NCBI RefSeq assembly: GCF_000276665.1
Contig: NW_004955423.1
Location: 8,467,278-8,531,277 of the forward strand
Source: Chinchilla lanigera
Lineage: Eukaryota; Chordata; Mammalia; Rodentia; Chinchillidae
Direction: 5' to 3'
Length of the DNA: 64,000 nt
In this document: in pieces, positions 11,761 to 24,104 of the stretch
How positions within the stretch are numbered: the first letter of the stretch is position 1
Layout: the number at the start of each line of letters is the position of its first letter
Notes under the pieces: generated by a model
Told to the model about the DNA's origin: nothing
Databases searched by the model: none
Seen by the model: only the letters and a program-made list of their open reading frames with translations
Program-made: the position numbers and the translations under genes

Positions 11761-14423
11761 CAATAAAAAAACAGCGTCATTAATCCCCCCTCAAAAGAGT
11801 CCCCTCGATTTGAACATACTTATTTCATTGTTCTTGCCACTTTCTGAAGCAATTCTGGAAGTCGCTTGTGTGTCTTTAGGGGGTGTGGTGAACAATATGG
11901 TGAATACTGCTGCTGATGCTCATGCAACAGAAAGGTGGCTTGTAAACACATAATAGTGTGTCCTCACCCGCCAGATCTGGCAGCGTGCAGCTGCTGGCTC
12001 TTCCTCCAAAGTCGAAATGACCATGAAAGGTAAATGCTTTGAGTGGATTCAGGATATTGAGGCAGCCACAACAGTGCTACTAAAGACATAGAAGAAGACT
12101 TCCAGCACTGTTTTAGAAAGTGGGATGAACAATGGGGGAAGTGAGTTCAAAGCAATTGAGGGGACTTAACGGCAATATGTCTCTTACGGTAATAATTTTT
12201 TTTAAAAACCTTTTAAATATTCACCATACTTTTCAATCACAACACATACCTAAATATAACCTATGACTAGCCAAATATATTTGGAATGTCCTGGGTTAAA
12301 CATCATAAAATGATTGTATTATAGAACCACTCAAATTCTTTGCTATGCTATTGTAATTCTTTAGTATGTGTCTCGAAACTCCAGCAAAGGGATATTGTTT
12401 GCAGCATTTCTCAAAGCAGTCTTATTTTTTTCCTCCTCATAAAACACCTTGTAGAGTTGGAATGCCTTATGCCTTAGAATACACTTGGAAAAGAACTGAC
12501 CCAGGAAAATTGTGCATCCTTCGTGTCCACTTTGGTCCTTAACTCTCCCTAAAGGCTGTAAGTGCCTAATTTAGCATTCTGACTTTCTTATTGTCAGCAG
12601 GATTTAGCCTTGACTTGTTTCTAGTGATTCGGTAGCACATTTAAACCTGTAATATATTGAACTCTGTGAAACTGCTGATATGTGACCATTTTGACCTATT
12701 AAAATGACAGCTTCATGTGGTTCAAAAAATACTTAGTACAGTGAATATCATTTCAGTCCATCAGGTTAAGGTGTTCATTCCTAATTCTTGAAGTCAACTA
12801 GTGGATGGGGACCGGGTCCTCTCAGTTTCGGCCTTTTTTGAACAAATTTTTATGGAAAGCTCATAAATAGACAGTGTTGTTGCTAGCAATTTGCCAGTAA
12901 GATTACTATCTTGCTTCCCCTTATTTTAGCAATGAAATACTTGCTGCAAAAGATTTAAAGGAAGATAAGTCCAAAAATGATGTTTGGATTTTTCTCTCAC
13001 ACCCGGGATGCCACCAGACTTGCTGCTTCTGCCTTTTAAAAATTCCACCTTGAAACTCCCAGGAATCCCCAACAGAGCTGTGGCTGGACTCAGACACTGG
13101 CTGGAGGCCACCAGCTTCAGTGGTGGGGCCTTTCCTGAAAAGTGCTTGGCACTTGCTTCGCTCTAGGCTGGGTGTAGAGAAAGCTGACTCTTGAATGGGG
13201 CGACAAGTCAAAGTGAGAGGTTAATTTAATATTCTTTCACATATCTATGCTCTCCCTCAACACAGTGTGATGGACCCAGAAACTGAGCCCAGTTGACTGT
13301 GCTGGGACAGGAATTCAGCGGACACCGATGGACAACTATCTGTCCCCTGTCACACAGAAGCTATCACGGGAGACAGAGGCCAACAGGCACTTAGGAGAAG
13401 CGTAGTGGACACGTCAGAAGAGGCGACACGGTGAAAGCCGAATGAGAATGAGCCAGAAGGCATGCTGAGAGTCTGTGTGGTGCCCCCACTGTGAGTGAAG
13501 GAGAGGTTTGTGCAGTGCCTTCACCCCAACTTCCTCTGAGAAGACTCCAGGTCAGTAAGGAGGTCCTCAAAGTGTGCCTCACATCAGGAGAGAGAGTCTA
13601 TCTGGCTTCCTGTCCAGGGACGCCATGTTGTTATATTTGAGGTTTTAAAATAGGTATGTGGCATCAAGGAAAAGTACAGGTAGGGGTCTATTTAATTAAA
13701 TTCAATAGACAAAAATCAAAACTTATAAGCCAGATGTGAAAACAGAATTCATGGTCTATTTCAAAAATAGTCTTCTTATTGTCTTCAGTGTAGTGGTTCT
13801 GACTGGCCCACCATTGTTGATGAGTGAAAACCTCTTAATTGGGCAATCAGAATGCACATTTCAGAACGGGTCTTTATTTTCACAAGTGTAGTCACTACGA
13901 AGTTTCTTTAAATAATTACCTTTTTGATAATTAATTTTTGATCCTATCTTCAAAAGTAAAATATACACATCAGTTTTAAGAAACCATGGCACACCCAAAG
14001 CTCAACTCTGCATTCATTCTCATTCTATATGTGTCCCTCTTGTAAAATTCTAAAGCGAGCTCTTTCTCAAAACTGGTCTTCACTCTTTATTTTCTGTTCT
14101 ATTCAATAGCATCATTTTTGTATGAAAAAAATTGAAGGTAAGGTATGGAAAGCCTAAAGGAAGGAGCTAGCTTAATTTTTAAGCTTGCAAAGTATGATAA
14201 ATATTATTTTAAAAAAACAAACGGGTTACATGACTATTCTCTTCTTTAAAACGTTAATATTCTCCCAAAAATAGCATAAGAATGATTGTAACTAACTGAA
14301 GTCAAAGATAATCTTTTCATGAACATTATTTCATTTCCTAGAATCACTTCAAATACATACCCATATTCCTGTACTATAATAGCTCATTTTGTTTGATAAA
14401 CTATGAAGTTATTTAGAAGGTGC
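11761..14423. other. Spacer without recognised gene
   Basis: Mostly unique-looking sequence. A somewhat CpG-richer patch lies at about 13,300-13,500. The longest frame (96 codons, minus, 12,921-13,211) has no recognisable domain. I cannot assign an exon. Confidence 0.5.
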
Positions 14424-15008
14424 CTTAGTCACGTTACCAACCAGTGGAACAAAATACCTGATACCTACAACTTAAGGGAGGAAAGATTTATTTATTTTGG
14501 CTAGGACTTTCAATCCACGGTTTCTGCTCCAAGGTAGAAAGAGGATGGCAGAGGGACACAGTGCAGGAAAAGTGCTTGACCATTGGCACTCAGGAACCTG
14601 AGAGAGAAGGGAGGGGACTGAGACAAGAATACACCCTTCCCGGTCATGACCCCAGAGACCACCTAATGTCAGGTTCCACTTCTAACAGCACATTCAACTA
14701 CTGAATTCATCCACTAATGAGTGTAGTGCCCATGATCTAACTATCTTTCACACACATAAAAATTTGGGGAGACATTTTATTTATTTGTTTATGTTTTTTA
14801 TTTTTTTGTTTGGTTTGGTTTTTGTTCTAGTTTTGAGACAGAGTCTTGCTATGTAGTTCAGGCTGGACTTGAACTCACTATTTAGCTCAAGCAGGTCTTG
14901 AACTCATGGCAATCAATCTGCCTCAGCCTCCTGAGTTTGAGTGCTAGGATTACAAGTGTGCACCACTATGCCTGGCTTGGGGGAACATTTTAGATCTAAA
15001 CTGTAACA
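14424..15008 (-). mobile_element. MaLR-like LTR (antisense), interrupted by a B1
   Basis: Starts 'tgccttagtcacgttacc' with 'aacaaaatacctgatacc', and ends 'ggggaacattttagatctaaactgtaaca', the reverse of a MaLR 5' end. A B1 sits inside it at 14,780-14,977. No internal retroviral genes are attached. Confidence 0.7.
14780..14977 (-). repeat. B1 SINE (antisense) with target-site duplication
   Basis: A T-rich tail is followed by 'tttgagacagagtcttgct' and ends 'gtgcaccactatgcctggct', i.e. B1 in reverse. The B1 internal duplication is present. LTR sequence 'tggggagacatttta' (14,765-14,779) is repeated with small changes at 14,978-14,992, marking the target duplication. Confidence 0.92.
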
Positions 15009-15390
15009 GTGTTTTTCAAACTACGGGTCCTGACCCATTAGTAGAAAGGGAAATTAGTAAAATGAGTCACAGTCGTGAGTTACATATTTATGTATTTGAG
15101 GGTACTTGGGATTGAACAGGGTCTTACACATGCTAGGCAAGTGCTGTTTCATTGAGCTACATGCACAGCCCTCATGATGGATATTTTATATAAAACAAAG
15201 CAATAAAAGAGATTAGGAAGTGTCATGACATATTCTTGTTAAAAGTAGATTCTGTTTCATGAATTTTTTTTCAAATTTACATTCACATATATGCATTTTT
15301 AAATATATATATAATAGAATATAAATATGCATACAATTATATTAACTCACTGGGAAATACAGACAAAAACTTTTGAGAAATCCTAAATGA
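15007..15390 (+). mobile_element. hAT-Charlie-like nonautonomous DNA transposon (old)
   Basis: Opens with 'cagtgtttttcaaacta' then 'cgggtcctgacccattagtag', a pattern typical of Charlie-type hAT ends. It closes near 'aacttttgagaaatccta', which is roughly complementary to the start. An antisense ID is nested within. Its first bases coincide with the last bases of the neighbouring LTR, so one inserted at the edge of the other. Confidence 0.55.
15089..15172 (-). repeat. ID SINE (antisense, diverged)
   Basis: The reverse complement reads as a tRNA-like ID: 'gggctgtgcatgtagctcaa', then 'gcacttgcctagcatgtgta', then a B-box-like 'ttcaatcccaagtacc' and an AT tail. More diverged than the ID at 11.5 kb. 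Confidence 0.8.
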
Positions 15391-16814
15391 AAAATATTAA
15401 AATAAAAGTAAAAAAAAGACGGACCATATTATACAATAAATGTGATTTTAAAGCTCCCTTTATTAAAACAATGTCTTCAGCTTTCACAGATTTATAGTTC
15501 TAATAAACAAAAGAGATATTCAGGCAAAATTTATTCCTATATATGATACACACATGCATCTAAAGCACCTGCCTACAAACAGAATTTGAAAGCCTTTAAC
15601 TATATTGAAAACCTTTAAAATACAATCAGAAATAGAACTTCCCGATTCCATCAATAGCGTTTGTGAACGTTGTACAATTATGGTTTTGGATACGCTGAAC
15701 CTCTCGCAGCATTAACTCATTCCTTTACTTCTCACCCACAGGCCAAGATGGAGAAATTGTAGGTGCTTGTCTAAGTTCATAGCCTATTTAACGCTTATCC
15801 TCTTATTAGCCTATGATGCTAGTCGATAGCCTGTGAGATGCAGCGGGGATTCAGAAAAAAATTTTGAAACTGCATTTAATGCTTCAGAAGAGACAATCCT
15901 ACCCCTCATCTTAATGATTTCTTCCTGGCTCTCTCTCTGATGTGAACCAGTCTTGCTTGACATTGTAATACCGCTTTGGCCTTTCTACACCACGGACCAC
16001 ATAAGCTTCCCGGAAACTCTCAGGGCTAAAAACATTCCAGACATTCCTTAACACAACGTTCCTCAAAAGGTTGGTTTCTTAGGGTCCTGCAAGAACAGTG
16101 CCCGCATGGTTCACAGAGACCGCTGCACAAGCTCTCCCTTAAGCAGACAGCCAAGGGTCGGCGCCTCTGTTAGCCTCTGAAAGGCTCGCTGTACTCAACT
16201 GGGAGCTCAGCAAACTCGCTTGAGAGGGGTGGCCAAGGACACTGGGCTCCTCGGTTAAGAAGAATCCATCGGTGAGACTGAGTTTCCACCAGCACAGTGA
16301 AGCTACACATAGGTTGTAGATCTTGGTATGATGTGTGTTTTCTTTGGAAAGAGACACTTAAATGAAGTTTCCTTTTAGCAAAGTCTTGTCCCCCCTAAAT
16401 TCAAGAATTGCAAAATTACTTTTAATGAATTCAAGAAATAGAAATTCTACACTCAAACCCTTGTTAGCTGACTTTCATATAAAAATAATTACATTTCCCT
16501 CTTTGTCTCTATTAGTATTTCCTTTTCTGTCTCTTTCCTCCCTCTTTCCTTCCCTCCTGACTGCTTCACATACAGTTGGCTTGAAATTCTCCTTTTAGAC
16601 CAAGGAGAATGGATATCGACTCTTTCAGGGTTAAAAGTTTTCAGAAAAGAGAAAACAAAAACCAAGAAACCAACTTTCTTGCTTGGTTGCTTGCTTGCTT
16701 TCAACAAATCTTCATGCTCTTCCTGGTTGATGGGATATTCACTACCAGCTTCAAAGTTTTTTATTTTGCTTAGAATTCTTCTTACTCCCTTCTCCCTACT
16801 CAGACCTTCCACTT

Positions 16815-16818
<4 letters not shown>
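15391..16818. other. Spacer without recognised gene
   Basis: Unique-looking sequence with a pyrimidine-rich stretch at 16,496-16,560 and a short (CTTG)n patch at 16,680-16,700. Small frames at 16,139-16,357 (minus) and 16,489-16,812 (minus) show no known domain. Confidence 0.5.
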
Positions 16819-16878
<60 letters not shown>

Positions 16879-16880
16879 AT
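16819..16880. repeat. Compound microsatellite (TC)n(AC)n
   Basis: A run of TC dinucleotides passes directly into AC dinucleotides, immediately upstream of an antisense SINE. Confidence 0.97.
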
Positions 16881-16892
16881 TCTTGCTTTCTT

Positions 16893-17095
16893 TCTTCCTT
16901 TTTTCCTTTCTCAGTACTGAGGATTAACCCAGAGGACTCTACTACTAAGCCACATCCCTAGTCCTTTTTATTTTTTATTTTGAGGCAGGGTCTTGCTTAG
17001 TTGCTCAGTTGGTACTTGACCTTGTGATCCTCTGCCTCAGCCTCCCCCTGTGTTGGGAGTATGGATGTATACCGCCGCGCCTGGGCGAGTCACCT
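16893..17095 (-). repeat. B1+ID composite SINE (B4 / B1-dID type, antisense)
   Basis: On the minus strand, a B1-like half (ggaggctgaggcagaggatcac, and 'agcaagaccctgcctc') is joined through an A-rich linker to an ID-like half ('gggatgtggcttagtagtag', then 'gggttaatcctcagtac'). This dimeric design is known from several rodent lineages. Confidence 0.82.
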
Positions 17096-17464
17096 TAATT
17101 TCTATATAGGCTCCACCATGCCTATCTCCCACATTCCTTAATAAACACAGCCATCCCAGCCTTTTCAGAAAGATAAAATTCTAGTGCAAAGTCTTACATT
17201 CAATTCTCACTCCATGAAATATGAGTTCTTGGCCAGCTGTTACAAGCTGTGATAACACACCTGGATCTGGAAGCTCTGACCAGTGAAGTTTGTCATCAGG
17301 CCGTGCTCTTTCTCAGGAACCGATGAGACCTTAAGCAAATGACAGATGCTTTATATTCAGCATGTGACAGTTAATGAAATGCAACTCAGAACCCAGGCAT
17401 GCATGCCAGAACCAAGGGCTGATTCAGAAACCAAGGGATCCTTTCATATTTGTTGTACAGTAGG
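17096..17464. other. Short spacer without recognised gene
   Basis: Nothing recognised beyond unique-looking sequence. Confidence 0.5.
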
Positions 17465-17572
17465 AGGCCTAGCGAAGTCTCTCAGTGTCGCCCTTGCCTA
17501 GCATGTACGAGGCCATAGGTTCAATCTCAAGTACCACAATAGAAGAAACAAAACAACAACACTCCCCACTCA
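17465..17572 (+). repeat. ID-like SINE (sense, diverged)
   Basis: 'gcccttgcctagcatgtacgaggccataggttcaatctcaagtac' matches the ID body and B box. The A box is poorly kept. It is followed by an A/C-rich tail with (AAC)-type units. Confidence 0.7.
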
Positions 17573-18261
17573 AAAAAACGCTGATGTACCATAAGAGCTA
17601 AAGGGACAACCATTAATTAGCTTCAGGAATAAGCATTTTCCCCTTCTGGCTTCTGCCTCCTTGAGGCTGAAGCTCACTGACAGTATTGTTGAAATTACAG
17701 TAAGGCGGGCAGCACTTGGTCTTCTAGCATGGACAGCACACTTATGTTTCCATGTCTTTTGTTAATCTTCTGGATCCATTTAACCAGTAAGCCTTTTGAC
17801 TTTGGAATCTGCGGCAGATTTTTCAAATGCCTGTTCTGAAACAGAGAAGCTCAACAAGATATGTCCTGTAAGATGTCGTCACCTAAAAATACCCCTCATG
17901 GAGGACTGGGGGCAGGACTGGAAATGAAGCAGAGATAGCAAGTTCACACTGACTTTTAGCAGTCACTGTGGAGTGTTTACAAGGTTCTCACCAATGACTA
18001 AAATTAGTTTATTCTGCACAGCATTATCCGCTGCTGACTCAAGATGGTGATACAAGCAGTGTTAAGCTGTGAGCTCACCGGGAAGCTCATTCCCTAAAAT
18101 TACTCTCTGGCAGAGAAAGACCCCAGTTCACATCAGCGGACAGAAGACGGGCTATAAATAGCAACTTGTTACGCTGTCACTCAGAAGCTGTGTCCGCTCT
18201 TCTCTAGTTCTGGTTCTTACAAATGTAAGAGCTTCCTGGTGGGTCTATTGTCTCTCAGTGC

Positions 18262-18265
<4 letters not shown>
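17573..18265. other. Spacer without recognised gene
   Basis: Unique-looking sequence and no frame worth calling. Confidence 0.5.

Positions 18266-18302
<37 letters not shown>
18266..18302. repeat. Microsatellite (TG)n
   Basis: About 18 perfect TG units. Confidence 0.98.
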
Positions 18303-18304
<2 letters not shown>

Positions 18305-18699
18305 CTTCTTTTTTTTTGGTCTTGTATTACAGTAATTAGGAAACAGAGGTTCTGCTAAGAGATCTGGTAAATATCACCTAGCAACTCACAGACACTTAAA
18401 ACTGAGTTTTCTGCCCTATAATCTTCAAAGATGTTTAAACATCTGAGCCTTTGATTTTCTCCTGTAAAAATAGAGAACATGTCTTGTTAGCTGACCTAAA
18501 AGTCAATGATCAACTTTTATGAATACGTATGTTCAGATAAATGTAGTCAGAGGACAATATGTAGATATGCTGTTGGAATGGTTTCTGTGTTATTTTTTTT
18601 TTTAATGGCATATTTATCAGAACTCAGGACAAATTTATCAGAATTAAAACATAGTCACTCTACTCAAAATTATCTTGATTGCTTTACTCACATCGTAAA

Positions 18700-18750
18700 C
18701 TCAATAATAATAATAATAATAACAATAATAATAATGATAATAATAATGTA
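18700..18750. repeat. Microsatellite (AAT)n, imperfect
   Basis: AAT trinucleotide run with single-base interruptions (aac, atg). Confidence 0.96.
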
Positions 18751-19589
18751 ATCTAGCCAAGTGAGCTATTTAATTAAATTGGCTGATGGATCCAGTGAGA
18801 AAGTTGCTGTAGCTTTTTTTAACTCCCCCCCCATAGCCTGCTATGTTCTTTTCTGGTGGTTATTCACACCTACAATGGATTTTCTGTAATGTTCATTTTG
18901 GGACACAAAGGTATTCTTTAATGTGTGCCAGACTTGTTTTAGTTCTGAACAATTCTATTTCTCCGTAGGTGCTCCTTCTGTGCCACTGATAACGGTGCCT
19001 CATCTGTTTAGCCCATTTTCTGGCTTATTAGTACTGGGCTGATTGCTCAGTGACAGAAGAAACTATGCATCACTGATTTTTCTATTTTTGAAGCCCTGGA
19101 ATTTTTCTTGTTGGGACACTGAGTCCTTCATTTCTAATTAGGGTTTCCTTCTTACTCATATTTGGCCTTGCTTCATCAATAAATTACACAATCAATAATT
19201 GGGAGCAGGATCCCAGAATGGGCTGCAGACATGCTTCCCAGCGACACGTAGGAGAAAGGGGGGTTCAGGGAGCAGTGGAATTGGAACGGCAGTGTAGGCA
19301 AGATGATCCAGACCTGATGATGAAATGAGAAGATGTTCATTTTCAGGCAACAGCTGGACTCTGACTTAGACTGGTAGTAGTTCTAATTTGTAATCAGTTG
19401 ATAGTGTTCAATAGAGACAATCTTATTTGATCAGATATCTTCTTCAAAATATCTTTGCACCATGCACCTTTAGAAAAAGCCCTTAGACAGAAAAAGCCTA
19501 TTTAGTTGGGTCCTACTTACTCAAGATGACACAATCAATCAAGCATCATGGAACACCTTCAGCAAGTGTTTGTGCCTGCTGACCCTGCC
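18751..19589. other. Spacer without recognised gene
   Basis: Unique-looking. A short C run lies at 18,824-18,832. No coding or repeat signal I can name. Confidence 0.5.
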
Positions 19590-19770
19590 TCTTTGTAGCA
19601 TATATCATCTTCTGCCCTTTTTCTCCAGCATTTCCACGCAGTTTATCTCACCCACTAGACTGTAAGCAACTGAAGGCTCTAATACTGCATCATTTCATCC
19701 TCTGCAGTGACTTCCGCTTTCTGAATACTTGGTAAACATGTTAAATAAATAATAGATTGTTGGTCCCTCT
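19590..19770 (+). repeat. L2 LINE 3' end (sense, diverged)
   Basis: 'ctagactgtaagcaactgaaggctct' followed by 'ttggtaaacatgttaaataaataa' follows the order of the L2 3' terminus. Old and diverged. Confidence 0.5.
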
Positions 19771-20064
19771 CAGGAATCTTTGTATGCTCATACCTGACAG
19801 TCAGTAGACAATAAATATGGGGTTAATGGCTGTTCAGTGAATGGAAATAAACCCCAAATTTCATTATTAATTCTTGTGAAAGGCCACCAAAGTTCAATCT
19901 TTGTGGTCACACTGTTAACTTTCTTAATAGCATGTTAATGTCAAAATCATTAAACAACAACAGCCAACATGCTACTTCTGTAATCAATTCCATAAAAGAC
20001 CTACTTGTTATTTAAATAACTGGCCAACTAGTTTCACTGACACTTCCCATATGAGGAGTCAAAT

Positions 20065-20255
20065 AATTATGACCTGCACTTACTGGGCCATTTGCTTTGA
20101 GTCAGGCTTTTCTGTTCTAAGTCCTTGACACATTTCACTTAATTTTTGCTGCAATCTCTTTTAGAGATGAGGCCCTGAGGCACGATAAGGTTAAATCCCT
20201 TGCCTGAAATCAAGCTCTTGGCAAATGTCACACCGTAGCTAGAGGTAGTTTAGAG
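20065..20255 (-). repeat. MIR SINE (antisense, diverged)
   Basis: 'gttctaagtccttgacacatttcacttaat' followed by 'gagatgaggccctgaggcacgataaggttaaatcccttgcc' is reverse-complement MIR. Confidence 0.65.
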
Positions 20256-20273
20256 ATGCAAACGAGTTATGAT

Positions 20274-20433
20274 TTTGTTTTGTTTTTTATCTTTTTGAGA
20301 CAGGGTCTTGCTATACGGTTCAGGCTGGCCTTGAACTCACTTTGTAGCCCAGGCTGGTCTCGAACTCACAACAATCCTCCTGCCTTGGCCTCCCAAGTGC
20401 TGGGATTACAGGTGTGCACCACCACGCCCAGCT
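20274..20433 (-). repeat. B1 SINE (antisense)
   Basis: A T-rich tail, 'gagacagggtcttgct', duplicated 'caggctgg' blocks, and 'ctgggattacaggtgtgcaccaccacgccca' at the 5' end of the element. Well preserved. The duplicated internal block marks the rodent B1 type. Confidence 0.95.
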
Positions 20434-20654
20434 GTAAATTACTGTTTAAGGGCAAATTTTGCCATGTTTCAGGTAAAATTTTGAAATAAGAGCAAATACC
20501 AGAATGCTACTGCCCAGAGGCTACAATGTTTTCAAACACACTTGAGGTCTCAGCTGACTTCTTTATTGTGAGCACCCAAGGTAGAGAGGAAAGTAGGGCT
20601 ACAGATGCTGTTGCTTGGTTTGTGATCACAGAAAATGTTTATCTGGAGACTCAT

Positions 20655-21000
20655 GTTCACTTATCATGTTCACTTCCTCTGGCCCGCCTCATCCTCTCCC
20701 ACATCCCTCTCCTCCTCTGGTTACTCCCAGGTGTTACCTCAGCTTTGAAGTCCCCACAGTCCTTGACTGTCCCAGACAGGTGTCAGAACCTGCACAACTT
20801 CCTGCACATCCCCCCACTACAGCTCTTATCTTTCTATGTTGTCATTGTTAGTTTAACTGTCGCTGCTACTGGATGGCAAGCTCACTAAGGTGGAGGACTT
20901 TAGTCCTTGATGGGGATTGAAAGCCCAGCACAGTTCTAAGCACCGAGAAGGTGCTTCCCTTATGGTTGTTTGCTAACTGAATAAATTATGGAATAAATGA
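20655..21000 (+). repeat. L2 LINE 3' end (sense, diverged)
   Basis: 'actggatggcaagctcactaaggtggaggactttag' then 'cagcacagttctaagcaccgagaaggtgctt' then 'actgaataaatta' follows the L2 3' terminal order: 'chromosomal' L2 ends describe a TGTAAGCTC..GGGCAGGG..TAGCACAGTGC..AATAAAT series. The 120-codon frame here is incidental. Confidence 0.6.
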
Positions 21001-22480
21001 GAATGTCCCTTTGCATGTCGTTTCTACTCTAACAGTATTGTATAAACCCACAATGGGACGATGCATCTCCACATTTGATGCCCAAGACTTGTCAGGAATA
21101 ACATAAGCAAGAATAACAGGCCAGAGATGTTATTTTTCTGTCCTTCTCTATCAGAGAGAAAATACCCCTTTGCTATCCAAACCAACACCATAGGAATAAA
21201 ATATTTTGATGAGGAGGGAAAAAAAGTAAGCTTGAAAAAAGCGTGGCTGAAACGACTGCTTCAAGCAGCATTTTATTTTTCTCTTCTGTGGGCTTGAAGC
21301 GTAAATTATGTGTGAGGCAAATATGTGATAGGGAGATGCAGGGGTAATTACTTGTTCTCCAATGTTTGGTTAGCCACGCCTCTTAATCCCACACACAGTA
21401 GTTTAGCACAGAATTAAATTTTGCCCTTTAGGCAGGATTAGCATTTGGAGTTTCTTATTTCTGTTGTTTAAATGTTTTTATCCCAATATTTGTACTTTTC
21501 CATTTAGAATAAATGCAGAGTGTGCGGGGTAGGGGGATATAAATAGCATGGAATTTTTATGATTCAAGTCATCATTCTTATTGGTTTGTGGCCGATTTTT
21601 ATGGATACCAATTTTTTTTAATTACTCATCCATAAGTAGTGACAGGAACATAGAAAAAATGGCTAGTCCACTCTCTGCTCTAATGAATCCAGCATCCTCC
21701 CCTTGCCAATAATTACGGTCTTTTATTTTATAAAGGAAAAGATAACTCTTTTCAGCCTTTAGCCTCCACATGCAGACATTTCATGAGACAATGTTATATG
21801 AAATAATCAGGAAGAAAGGTTTTGCTCTGCTGCCATGTATAGAGGGAATGGGGGAAATTGTTGCTCCGATTAACTGGGGAGTCTCTTTATATGAGTGATG
21901 AAAATTAGTAAATTAATTAGAATTTTAAATTAATACATTACCAATTTATTAATTTATCCATTAACAATCATTGTGTGCCTAGCATGTACCAGAAACTGCT
22001 ATTTACTGGTTATGCAAAAGGGGCTAAGTTTTGGGTTTTGTCCTCAAAGAGCTTACAGTGGAGGGAGATACGGCTGTATGAACAACTGCAGGGAAACAAT
22101 TCTTCCAAGGAAGCTTATACAAAGCACAGCAAGGTTCTGGAAGCACGTGAGCTGGTGGGCCTGGGGACAGTCAGGAACATGCATTTGTGGAAGACAGAGC
22201 ATCCGAGCTGAGCCCTGCTGTGGGCAAGAACTTGCCAGGCAGAAGAGCCAAGGACCAGGATGGGGAAAGGCATTGTAGACGTGGGAGTGAGAGAGGCCGG
22301 CTGACGGAATCTGGGAGACAGACCCACCTCACATGGGGAAGGTGCTAAGCAAGGCAAAGACCTGTTCGGATTGTGGAGTGCACTCACTCAGGAAGCCAAA
22401 TGGTGGTGAGACCACAGAAAGCTGGCCAGTGCCCTTGGGCTAGGTCTAGACTGACTCAGTTTCCAGTTGGTGGGCATGAC
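21001..22480. other. Spacer without recognised gene
   Basis: AT-rich, unique-looking. At about 21,970-22,080 a stretch reading 'tgcctagcatgtaccagaaactgc...tcctcaaagagcttacagtggagggaga' resembles an ancient LINE (L2/L3-class) segment. The overlapping frames at 21,973-22,387 show no domain. Confidence 0.45.
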
Positions 22481-22484
22481 CACC

Positions 22485-23025
22485 TGCACCACCTGAAACC
22501 TGTGAATATGTCACCTTACAACACAAAAGGGAGTTTGCAGATGTAGTTAAGGCTAAGGACCTTAAGATAAGGGAAAGTAGTCTGGAGTGTCTGGCTGGGC
22601 CAAGTCTAATCATTTCAGTTAACGATGGGACCTTTTCCCACTGGTTTAGACAGAGGTGCTCTGGTAGAAACAAAGTCAAAGAGACGGTAGCATGAGGAAG
22701 TTCAACACCCTGTTGCTGCTTTTGAGATGGAGGGGTTTATATTTAGGGGCCAGTGAGAGGACTCTATGAGCTAAGGGTAGCCCTAGGTAACAGTGAGGCA
22801 GGAAGCAGAGGCCTCAGCCCTACAACCATACAAAATGCAATTATGCCAACAGCTGAATGAGCCAGGAAACAGATTCTTTTTCTGACTCCAGAAGAAGGAA
22901 CACAACCCTGCCAACACATAGGTTTCAGCACATTCAGGACATCTAACCTACTGAATTGTAAAATTATTATGTCATTTTACACATCTAAAATTGGGGTAAT
23001 TTGTTACGGCAGCGTTAGAAAATGA
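22485..23025 (+). mobile_element. MLT1-like LTR (ERVL-MaLR, sense, old)
   Basis: 'gaaacctgtgaatatgtcaccttacaacacaaaagggagtttgcagatgtagttaaggctaagga' is the typical MLT-type 5' half. The 3' end 'ttggggtaatttgttacggcagcgttagaaaa' matches the family's terminal 'TTTTGTTATGGCAGC' block. No coding content. Confidence 0.65.
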
Positions 23026-23995
23026 ATGCAAGCTGTTGCGAAGTGGAAACTCAAACTCAATCTAATTCTAGGGTACATGTGTGGTTAACTCATAATTTAT
23101 TTATTTAACCAGTTCATATGGATGGGCATTTCATGGGACATAGCTTCTCATATTTATATCTTCATACATTTTAGTCGGAATTTCTATAGTGAAACTCCTA
23201 GAAATGAAAGTGTTGGGTCAAAGGATATGTACATTGAACATTTAAAAAATAAATACCATACCTGTAAAAAGTTCCCAGTGCAGTTTGTCAATAAGAACTG
23301 AAATCAGTAGAAAAAGAAACAAAAAATATGTATGGATATAGCTCATTGATGACCATTTCAGCAAAGAGAAGGACTGAAGTGACCACATAACAGAAAGTGC
23401 CTTTCTCCTTCAGTTTAGCTGGCGAGCCTGCAGGTGTCTGTTCAGGAGAGTCCCTCTGGCTCTGTCATCGCTAATCTCTATGTGCTCTGTGGGTAAACGC
23501 TCTTCCTTGTGCTTTTACTTCTGGCTTATGCTGTTTGGCTCTTGAAGTAATAAAAACTAAAAAAATTGCTTTTGGAGTGAATATCCTTCCCGTTGCATAT
23601 CCATTTAAAAGACTATATTGCTTCAAGTGACGCCCAAGTTTCCCATCTGCACAATTAGACACTAATACAAATAACCTTCATTAATTTTGAATGTTAGACT
23701 TACCAGCAGGGCCCTGGAACCCAACTGCTGGGGAAATCACTGATTAAAGGAAATTAATGCAACAGCCAGCCCAAGTGCAAGGACCCAGTGCAGTGACTAG
23801 CTGATGTTTTATGGGGGTCCAGGAAGGAGGCTTCCACTGGATTGTAATGGCCAGTTCCTCACGTGATTCTACGTCAGAACAAACCCTTTCCTGTTATTAG
23901 ATGAAACCCAGGCTTTAAAACCCAGGGAAGATAACTTTTACTTTCTTAGGGCATCCTAACTTCATTCTTTTACTGGGAAATTGGTTTCTATGGCT
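23026..23995. other. Spacer without recognised gene
   Basis: Unique-looking. No recognised coding domain in the small frames. Confidence 0.5.
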
Positions 23996-24098
23996 TGCTT
24001 TGTCTCTTTGTCTGTCTTTGTCTGTCTATCTATCTGTCTGTCTCTCTATCCCTCTGTCTTTCTGTCTGTTTGTCTCTGTCTCTGTCTCTCTCTCTCAC
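23996..24098. repeat. Pyrimidine microsatellite (TCTG/TCTA/TC)n
   Basis: An imperfect mix of tctg, tcta and tctt units. It lies directly beyond the 3' end of the minus-strand RPL23A pseudogene, so on that strand it is an A/G-rich tract. It probably grew from the retrocopy's poly(A) tail. Confidence 0.9.
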
Positions 24099-24104
24099 AA
24101 TTCA

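Noticed and set aside
20526..20888. 120-codon plus frame with hydrophobic stretches
   Set aside because: Overlaps an old L2 3' end and is better explained by that.
24000..24100. CRISPR-like regular repeats
   Set aside because: It is an imperfect tetranucleotide microsatellite without unique spacers, and the genome is mammalian.
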